A DNA stretch of 64,000 nucleotides, from assembly GCF_029871245.1 (NCBI RefSeq), contig NZ_SSON01000068.1, positions 1 through 64,000 of the forward strand, in the 5' to 3' direction. The notes under the pieces are model-generated. The model saw only the letters and a program-made list of their open reading frames with translations, searched no databases and was not told the origin of the DNA. The position numbers were made by a program, and so were the translations under genes. Source of the stretch: Pseudomonas sp. BN102. Lineage in GTDB: Bacteria > Pseudomonadota > Gammaproteobacteria > Pseudomonadales > Pseudomonadaceae. Position 1 is the stretch's first letter; the number at the start of each line of letters is the position of its first letter. This document shows, piece by piece, positions 58,557 to 64,000 of the stretch.

Positions 58557-58970
58557 ATGAACCATCAGGAAAAGAAAGCCAGCAACGAAGACCATGAAGC
58601 CGGACCGACCACCAGAAGAGGGGCGGGACCTGAACTGATGGGAGCGGACACACTTATCGGGAATGATGTCTACAACCTCGAGGGAGATGACCTCGGGAAC
58701 ATCAAGGAAATCATGTTGGATATGCGCAGCGGCCGGATCATCTATGCGGTGTTGTCCTTCAAGCCTTTCCTAGGCCTGGGTGACAAGCTCTTTGCCGTGC
58801 CCTGGAGGGCATTGACGCTGGATACCGGGCACAAGCGTTTCACCCTCGACGTTGACAAGAATCGGTTGAAGGACGCCCCTGGATTCGACAACAGCCATTG
58901 GCCCGACATGGCTGACCAGCACTGGCAAAGCGAGATCAGCCGTTTTTACGGCAGCAAGGGTTGGGAGTGA
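58557..58970 (+). CDS. PRC-barrel domain protein
   Basis: A 137-residue protein with GGAGG 6 bases before the ATG. A charged N-terminus (MNHQEKKASNEDHEAGPTTR) precedes one PRC-barrel at about 28-105 (ADTLIGNDVYNLEGDDLGNI, LDMRSGRIIYAVLSFKPFLG, KLFAVPWRALTLD). Stand-alone PRC-barrel proteins of this type are common in stress loci with CsbD and BON proteins; PRC-barrels also occur in RimM and photosynthetic reaction centres as protein-interaction modules. The ligand or partner is unknown. Confidence 0.85.
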   Translation: MNHQEKKASNEDHEAGPTTRRGAGPELMGADTLIGNDVYNLEGDDLGNIKEIMLDMRSGRIIYAVLSFKPFLGLGDKLFAVPWRALTLDTGHKRFTLDVDKNRLKDAPGFDNSHWPDMADQHWQSEISRFYGSKGWE

Positions 58971-59021
58971 AAGCCATGGGCCTTCGCGGAGAGGGCCTTG
59001 CTTGGCGCGGACTGCTACGGG

Positions 59022-59168
59022 TCAAAGACGCCGCCCCTGCCTCTGCCGGAACACGACCAGCGCGATCGCAAGGAACAGGAGAACGTGGATCAGTCCACCC
59101 ATGTAAAAGGACGTGAGCACTCCCAGCGCCCACAGAACCAACAATCCGATCACGACAGTTTCGAACAT
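59022..59168 (-). CDS. lmo0937-family (DUF5670) small membrane protein, copy 2
   Basis: A 48-residue protein found by reading the minus strand: MFETVVIGLLVLWALGVLTS, then FYMGGLIHVLLFLAIALVVF and a basic tail (RQRQGRRL). It aligns throughout with copy 1 (LLVLWALG, MGG.IH.LL.LAIAL). GGAGAA lies 6 bases upstream. Its length makes it easy to miss by automatic gene finding. It sits convergent with the PRC-barrel gene and divergent to the second Crp/Fnr regulator. Confidence 0.82.
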   Translation of the reverse strand: MFETVVIGLLVLWALGVLTSFYMGGLIHVLLFLAIALVVFRQRQGRRL

Positions 59169-59210
59169 TTCCGTTCTCCTGCTGCGGCACGGCAAAGGCC
59201 TGCCTGCTTG

Positions 59211-59371
59211 CAGGTTGCATCCACGGCAAGGGCCGGTCTGTACGGCAACGCACCCAAGGCAAACTATTCGCCAGCATCAATGAACGAGCACTGGCCACTT
59301 GCCTGCTGCGCCCGACCCGGCGGTGCCCTCGACTGCGATCAATCGGGCTTGCGTGCATTAGCGAACAGACC
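59211..59371. repeat. Upstream region shared by the two lmo0937-type genes, copy B
   Basis: Carries the same ordered blocks as 55518-55648: CAGGTTGCATCC (59211-59222), GGCAACGCAC, CCTGCTGCGCCCGACC (59302-59317) and GCGAACAGACC (59361-59371), with about 30 extra bases before the last block. It ends about 20 bases from the start of the divergent Crp/Fnr gene. Confidence 0.7.
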
Positions 59372-59392
59372 ACGCCGCCACTGAGTGCAAGA

Positions 59393-60154
59393 GTGAAGCA
59401 TGAGAAAACGCGGCACCCTTCTCATGCCACCCAGGATTCCCGTGTGCTGCAGGGCAAAGGGGCGACCACAGTGATCAACCATCTTCTCAATGGCATCCCG
59501 GGCAGAGAGCGCGACAGGCTCCTCAACCATTGCGAATCGGTAGAGCTGGTCTTCGGCAGCATTCTTTGCGAGGCAGACCAGCCGTACAGCCATGCCTACT
59601 TCCCGCTTACCGGCTTCATTTCCCTGGTGGCGAAACTGGATGCTCATCGGCCCCTGGAGATGGGACTGATCGGCCGCGAAGGCATGCTGGGCGTGACGCT
59701 CATGCTGGGCGTTCGCAAGGCGCCAACCCGCGCAGTGGTGCAAGGCGCCGGAAACGCCTTGCGGATTGCTGCCCCGCACCTTGGACGCGAGCTGTGCGAG
59801 TGCCCCACTCTGCAACGCCGTATGAATCGCTATCTCTTCGTATTGATGGCGCAACTGGCGCAAACGGCCGCCTGCACCCATTTTCACGAGATCCAGCCCC
59901 GACTGGCTCGCTGGTTGCTAATGACACACGACCGGGCGCAGGCCGACCATTTCCATCTCACCCATGAGCTTCTCGCTGACATGCTCGGCGTGCGTCGCAG
60001 CGGCATCACCGTCGCTGCGGGGGCGTTGCAGCAGAAACGCCTCATCCACTACACCCGCGGTGAGATCACCATCCTCGATCGTGCCGGACTCGAGGCAGCT
60101 GCCTGCGAATGCTACGGCGCGGTGACCGACTGCTACAGCAAAATGCTTGGCTGA
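59393..60154 (+). CDS. Crp/Fnr-family transcriptional regulator, copy 2
   Basis: Up to 253 residues from a GTG at 59393; GTGs further on (before LQGKGATT, with AGGA 5 bases upstream, or before INHLLNGI) are realistic alternatives. The sensor domain is at about 30-145 (ILCEADQPYSHAYFPLTGFI, LIGREGMLGVTLMLGVRKAP), and the winged helix at about 175-245 (FHLTHELLADMLGVRRSGIT). No Fnr Cys cluster. It is a diverged paralogue of the regulator at 55679, and both are adjacent to an lmo0937-type gene. Confidence 0.85.
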   Translation: MKHEKTRHPSHATQDSRVLQGKGATTVINHLLNGIPGRERDRLLNHCESVELVFGSILCEADQPYSHAYFPLTGFISLVAKLDAHRPLEMGLIGREGMLGVTLMLGVRKAPTRAVVQGAGNALRIAAPHLGRELCECPTLQRRMNRYLFVLMAQLAQTAACTHFHEIQPRLARWLLMTHDRAQADHFHLTHELLADMLGVRRSGITVAAGALQQKRLIHYTRGEITILDRAGLEAAACECYGAVTDCYSKMLG

Positions 60155-60301
60155 TGCCTCGACGCGCAGACTACGCCCAACCCTCAGGCTCGACTGCAGA
60201 TGCTTTCCGGTTTTCACAGCGGGCCGCGGGCCGACCTTCCGTCGTCCCCGGGCCTGCGTTGGCGGATGCCAGGGCAAAGCCTTGCAGCCCTGCCCCAGCC
60301 G

Positions 60302-61147
60302 TTATTCCAGTAGCCCGCCCGTGCCATAGAGCTCGGGACGGCGATCCTTATGCAGGTTGTTGTGCTGGCTGATGCGTTTGTTGCGGGCTTCATTCAGGTT
60401 CAGCCTGGCCATCAGGAGCTGCTCGCCGCCCATATCGGCCGGCCCCGCCAGGGGGTAGCCATCGGGGTCGACGATCACCGAACCCTGCACCCAGTTCACC
60501 CCGCGCTCCAGCCCGTGCCGATCACAGGCGGCGATGAACATGCGGTTGACTGCAGCGTTGGCCTGGACCCTCACGACTTCGGCCGGACGCTCGAATGGCG
60601 GGCGCGGGCCGTCCGGCCAGTTCACCGGCGCGCAGAGCAGCTCGGCGCCGGCCAGCGCCGGCAGGCGCACCCACTCGGGGAACTCCAGGTCGTAGCAGAC
60701 TATCACCGCGATCCGGCCGAAGGCCGTATCCACCACTGGCGGCGGCTCCGTGCCGGCGGTGAAGAGGGCGTTCTCGCCGTCCCAGAGGTGCACCTTGCGA
60801 TAGATCGCGCGCAGGCCGTCGCGGTCCACCAGCGCCGCGCTGTTGGCGACACGCTGCTCATCGAGGCGCTCGCAGAAGCCGCCGACGACGACGATATCCA
60901 GCTCGCGGGCCAGCGCCTGCCACAGTCGCAAGGTCGGGCCATCCGTCGATTCGGACGACGCCAGCGCCTCGCCCAGGTCATGGAACAGATAGCCGCTCTG
61001 CACCAGCTCCGGCAGCACCACGACCCGGGCGCCCTGCAATGCCGCAGCGCGAACCGCCCGCTCGACCAGCCGACGGTTGTGGGCGAGGTCGCCGATCTTC
61101 GGCGCCAGCTGACAGCAGGCGACCTGGATATTTCTGCAAGCGTTCAA
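60302..61147 (-). CDS. Nitrilase-superfamily carbon-nitrogen hydrolase
   Basis: A 281-residue amidohydrolase with a complete catalytic triad: Glu47 (VVVLPELVQSGY), Lys118 (AIYRKVHLWDGE) and Cys151 (AVIVCYDLEFPEWV). The Cys motif and overall length resemble the N-carbamoyl-amine/omega-amidase branches more than true nitrilases. The substrate is not determinable from sequence. It lies 25 bases downstream of an NCS1-type permease gene in the same direction, so it likely hydrolyses the amide, ureide or carbamoyl compound that the permease brings in, or a product of it. Confidence 0.87.
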   Translation of the reverse strand: MNACRNIQVACCQLAPKIGDLAHNRRLVERAVRAAALQGARVVVLPELVQSGYLFHDLGEALASSESTDGPTLRLWQALARELDIVVVGGFCERLDEQRVANSAALVDRDGLRAIYRKVHLWDGENALFTAGTEPPPVVDTAFGRIAVIVCYDLEFPEWVRLPALAGAELLCAPVNWPDGPRPPFERPAEVVRVQANAAVNRMFIAACDRHGLERGVNWVQGSVIVDPDGYPLAGPADMGGEQLLMARLNLNEARNKRISQHNNLHKDRRPELYGTGGLLE

Positions 61148-61172
61148 CGGGCTTCACTCCCTGGCATTGCGT

Positions 61173-62672
61173 TCACTGTTGCGAACCCGTGTCATGCCGG
61201 GTCATGGCGAGGATGTCGCGCTCGGTGATGGCGTCGATGACGCGGCGTTCGCTGTCGAGATCGAGGGATCGGCTGAGGATGAAATAGGTCAGGCCGGACA
61301 CCAGCAACCCCACCAGCCAGGCGATGTCCACGCCGCCCAGGAGGCGCGCCATGGGCCCGACGAACACTTCCTTGCCGGCCGCGGCATCGAAGATGAAGAA
61401 GAACGGAATCATGCAGATGAACCCCACCACGTAGGCCAGGATCCCGCGCACCTGCCAGGCGCCGTAGAGGCCCTTGGGCGTGAAGAAGTGGGGTATCGCA
61501 TAGCGGCCCTTGCGGACGAAGAAGTAGTCCACCAGGTTCACTGCGGTCCAGGGCACCAGGAAGTACAGCATCAGCACCAGGAAGGTATTGAGGATGGAGA
61601 TGCCATTGCCCCGGATCGACAGGACGCAAGCCAGCAGCACCAGGGTGATGGCGACGATCGCCAGGACGCGGGCGCGGGGTGTCGGCGAAATCTTGCGGAA
61701 GGAATCGACCCCGGTCAGCAGCGTCAGCATGGCGCTGTAGGTATTGAGGGCGATGACCGGAAGGAAGCCCGCCACCGACACCAGCACCAGGACATGACCG
61801 AGGCCCGGCATCAGGGAGGTGCCCACCCGATCCAGCGCCACCAGGGCATCGGACACCTGCAGCTGCTGCGCCAGCCAGGCGCCGAGGCCGATCATCCAGC
61901 CGCCCGACAGGGAAGCACCGATGAACACCGCCGCAATCAGTTTGGTTCGGCTGGTGTCCTTCGGCAGGTAGCGCGAATAGTCGGACACATAAGGGGCATA
62001 GGAGATGTTGTAGCTGGCGGCGATGGCGAACTGGGTGGCGAAAGCGACCCAACTGAAGCCGAGGCTGCTCTGCGGTGCGGTCTCCCCCTGCCCAGCGCCG
62101 AACATCAGGGCGATGGTCACCAGCGCATAGAGCGGCAAGGTCACCAGCAGGGCCCATTTGAACGCCTTGTGCATCAGATCGTGGCCGTAGATCGACAGCA
62201 GCGCCCCGACCGCGATCACGGCGCAGGCAACGGCCACCGGGTCCAACCCGAAGACACTCTCGAGGCCGCCGATGATCAGCGAGACGTTCACCACGTTGAA
62301 GCCAACGAACACGAACAGGGTCGCCATCAGCGCCAGCACCACGCCGCGATAGCCGAACTGGGCGCGGGACTGGATCATCTGCGGCAGGCCCATTTCCGGC
62401 CCCTGGGAACCGTGGAAGGCCATGAAGAGGGTGCCGAACATGATGCCCAGCGCGCCGGCCAGGGTGGTCCACAGGGCCGACAGCCCGAGGCTCGGCCCTA
62501 CGAACCCGATGGAAATGGTGAAGAAGTGGAAGTTGCCGAGGAACCAGAACGGCCCCTGGCTACTGAGCCTGGCGTGCCGCTCGGACTCCGGGATGTAGTC
62601 GATCGAGTGGCCTTCGATGGCCAGGCCGCCACTGGTTTCAACGACGCTGGCGGGTGTGTTGGACCCTGACAT
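61173..62672 (-). CDS. NCS1-family purine/cytosine-type permease
   Basis: A 499-residue transporter with about 12 membrane helices. The start at 62672 (MSGSNTPASVVETSGGLAIE) has GGAGC 7 bases upstream. Family features are the N-terminal EGHSIDYIPESERHARLSSQ, helix 1 FWFLGNFHFFTISIGFVG, GSQGPEMGLPQMIQSRAQFG and SYNISYAPYVSDYSRYLP. NCS1 members carry nucleobases, allantoin, hydantoins or thiamin-like compounds as cation symporters. It is in an operon with the C-N hydrolase and divergent to a LysR regulator. Confidence 0.9.
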   Translation of the reverse strand: MSGSNTPASVVETSGGLAIEGHSIDYIPESERHARLSSQGPFWFLGNFHFFTISIGFVGPSLGLSALWTTLAGALGIMFGTLFMAFHGSQGPEMGLPQMIQSRAQFGYRGVVLALMATLFVFVGFNVVNVSLIIGGLESVFGLDPVAVACAVIAVGALLSIYGHDLMHKAFKWALLVTLPLYALVTIALMFGAGQGETAPQSSLGFSWVAFATQFAIAASYNISYAPYVSDYSRYLPKDTSRTKLIAAVFIGASLSGGWMIGLGAWLAQQLQVSDALVALDRVGTSLMPGLGHVLVLVSVAGFLPVIALNTYSAMLTLLTGVDSFRKISPTPRARVLAIVAITLVLLACVLSIRGNGISILNTFLVLMLYFLVPWTAVNLVDYFFVRKGRYAIPHFFTPKGLYGAWQVRGILAYVVGFICMIPFFFIFDAAAGKEVFVGPMARLLGGVDIAWLVGLLVSGLTYFILSRSLDLDSERRVIDAITERDILAMTRHDTGSQQ

Positions 62673-62932
62673 GGGATGCTCCTGCGCTCCGAATCGAGCG
62701 TGATCTTGTTCTTGTGGTGGTGCCGCAGGCATGGCCCTTGGCAAACATCGATTCCATCCATGTATGGCGAGTGACGCTGCCTTTACCTCATGGCCAGCGC
62801 ACCCGGACCCGACCTATCATCGCCAGCCAGAAACGGAGCGCCTTTGCGCGTCCCTGGGGCTCGCATGAATGCGGGTCAGGCTGCACTCTAGGGGGCGGCG
62901 CAGGGCCGTAAAATAGCGCGGGCCAACTGTTC

Positions 62933-62952
62933 ACATAGAAAGTCATCTATGT
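62933..62952 (+). promoter_or_regulatory. Candidate LysR operator
   Basis: A perfect 7-bp inverted repeat ACATAGA-AAGTCA-TCTATGT, 20 bases before the LysR start in the 300-base permease-lysR gap. It contains the T-N11-A pattern typical of LysR sites. It suits autoregulation and divergent control of the permease. The rest of the gap shows nothing definite. Confidence 0.55.
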
Positions 62953-62972
62953 AACGAGTTATCGGAGGCAGC

Positions 62973-63875
62973 ATGCTGGGGAACGTATCCGAGCTGGATA
63001 TCCGCTTGATCAGGGTCTTTCTCGCCGTCGTCGAGGCGGGAGGCGTCTCGGCCGCGCAGACGGCGCTCAACACCACACAGCCGACCATCAGTGCGCAACT
63101 TTCCTCGCTGGAGACCCGCCTGGGGTTTCGCCTCTGCCATCGCGGCCGTGCCGGCTTCGCCCTTACGCAGAAGGGCAGCCAGTTCCTCGATGCCGCGCGA
63201 AGGCTGCTGGCCGCCGCCGAGGGGTTCCGCCTCGAGGTCCAGCACATCAATCGCACCCTGTCAGGCACCCTCAACATCGGCCTGCTCGGCCAGATCGACC
63301 CCGTGGCCAACAAGAATATCGCCCTGGCCATCGCCCGCCTGCGCGCCCGCCACGAGGGGCTGTACTTCCAGTTCACCGAACTGTCGTCGTCCTTCCTCGA
63401 AGAAAAGATCATCAACGGCCACCTCGACCTCGCCATCGGCTACTTCTGGCGCCGGCTCGACACGCTCGACTACTTTTCGCTGTTCCGGGAAACGCAGATT
63501 GCCTATTGCGGCTCCTCGCACCCGCTGTTCGACCAGGCCGGGACGCTCAGCCGCGAGGACGTGGCCGAACACCAATGGGTCTGGCCCAGCCACCCTCTGC
63601 CGGAGATGCCGGCGCCCACCTCCATCGAGCGCCTGACCGCCCTCACTGACAGCATGGACGGCGCCGCCCTGCTGATCCTCTCCGGCCAGCATCTGGGCTT
63701 CCTGCCGCAGCACTATGCCGCCCGGCACGTGGACCTGGGGCAGTTGCACGCGCTCAACCCGGAGCAGCTGCGCTACGAGGTCTGCTTCCACGCGGCGGTG
63801 CGCCGTTCCACTCGCCAGAGCGATCTGGTGAGCGCGTTCCTGACTGAGTTGATGGATGTGTTCGGAGTGGGTTGA
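62973..63875 (+). CDS. LysR-family transcriptional regulator
   Basis: A 300-residue regulator with GGAGG 5 bases before the ATG. The N-terminal winged helix covers about 6-65 (LDIRLIRVFLAVVEAGGVSA, TQPTISAQLSSLETRLGFRL). The effector-binding domain covers about 95-295, in two alpha/beta lobes (GTLNIGLLGQIDPVANKNIA; HLDLAIGYFWRRLDTLDYFS; LLILSGQHLGFLPQHYA). It is divergent to the NCS1 permease/C-N hydrolase operon and is its probable regulator. The remaining 125 bases to the window end show no complete gene. Confidence 0.92.
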   Translation: MLGNVSELDIRLIRVFLAVVEAGGVSAAQTALNTTQPTISAQLSSLETRLGFRLCHRGRAGFALTQKGSQFLDAARRLLAAAEGFRLEVQHINRTLSGTLNIGLLGQIDPVANKNIALAIARLRARHEGLYFQFTELSSSFLEEKIINGHLDLAIGYFWRRLDTLDYFSLFRETQIAYCGSSHPLFDQAGTLSREDVAEHQWVWPSHPLPEMPAPTSIERLTALTDSMDGAALLILSGQHLGFLPQHYAARHVDLGQLHALNPEQLRYEVCFHAAVRRSTRQSDLVSAFLTELMDVFGVG

Positions 63876-64000
63876 GCCCGAGAGCCGAAGTCCAGTGTCG
63901 ACCAGGTGCGGCCGAGTGTTTTGCCCCTATTACCTTATTGCCCGCAAGCTCGAGGAGTCCTTGCCTTTGGAAATAGCCCCAGGCTTCATCGTCCATGAAA

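Noticed and set aside
63754..63996. An 80-codon minus-strand frame at the right edge
   Set aside because: It runs antisense into the end of the LysR gene and has no recognisable motif; too little sequence remains to judge the neighbouring gene.

Overview
The window is GC-rich chromosomal DNA that reads as Pseudomonas sensu lato (P. aeruginosa/P. resinovorans-like lineages). This rests on recognisable genus-typical genes (quiP, pncB-nadE, dcd-apbC-metG, the rnf-nth operon, a PA3496-type small protein, phaG, and bkdR facing bkdA1-A2-B-lpdV), on REP-like palindromes with a 'GGCGAATgaATTCGCC' core, and on strong G/C third-position bias. The species cannot be fixed from the sequence alone. There is no phage, insertion sequence, CRISPR array or rRNA; one tRNA-Gly(CCC) is present.

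Layout. 1-2.5 kb (- strand): a truncated exported collagen-like protein, a DUF1145-like membrane protein and two paralogous OmpA-type lipoproteins. 2.6-10.7 kb: small conserved proteins, two SEC-C proteins, an Nu-class-like GST, the acyl-homoserine-lactone acylase QuiP and the NAD salvage pair pncB-nadE. 10.9-20.3 kb: dcd, apbC, metG, then a tightly overlapping rnfA-B-D-G-E-nth operon. This Rnf operon is strikingly non-canonical: there is no rnfC, RnfB has lost its N-terminal membrane anchor and gained a long charged repeat tail, and three of the four intramembrane Fe-S cysteines of RnfA/RnfE are replaced, although the flavinylation motifs of RnfD and RnfG are intact. 20.5-23.4 kb: a PauA-like gamma-glutamylpolyamine synthetase with a PauB-like oxidase. 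23.9-32.2 kb: a PAS histidine kinase/FixJ-type regulator pair divergent from an acyl-CoA synthetase, DUF485 protein, ActP-like symporter and OprD-family porin, which together look like a self-contained carboxylate sensing, uptake and activation module. 32.3-37.9 kb: cupin/AhpD-like pair, phosphatidylcholine synthase, RsuA, PhaG, tRNA-Gly, a gene-poor stretch and an HD-domain protein. 38-43.8 kb: the branched-chain 2-oxoacid dehydrogenase regulator and operon.

43.9-60.2 kb is the accessory-looking part. It has a patch of small unknown proteins (one with a zinc ribbon), then a 2,903-residue cyclic beta-1,2-glucan synthase-like enzyme, surrounded by general/envelope-stress small proteins: two CsbD-like proteins, a triple-BON periplasmic protein, a PRC-barrel protein, two 48-50 residue lmo0937-type membrane proteins and two Crp/Fnr regulators. 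The two lmo0937-type genes, together with their upstream non-coding DNA, are diverged copies of one another. One of them (59022-59168) is very short and easily missed. 60.3-63.9 kb carries a nitrilase-superfamily amidohydrolase, an NCS1 permease and a divergent LysR regulator with a candidate operator.

The main points worth a second look are the re-modelled Rnf operon, the glucan synthase/stress cluster, the duplicated non-coding leader in front of the lmo0937-type genes, and candidate operators at 26893-26910 and 62933-62952.
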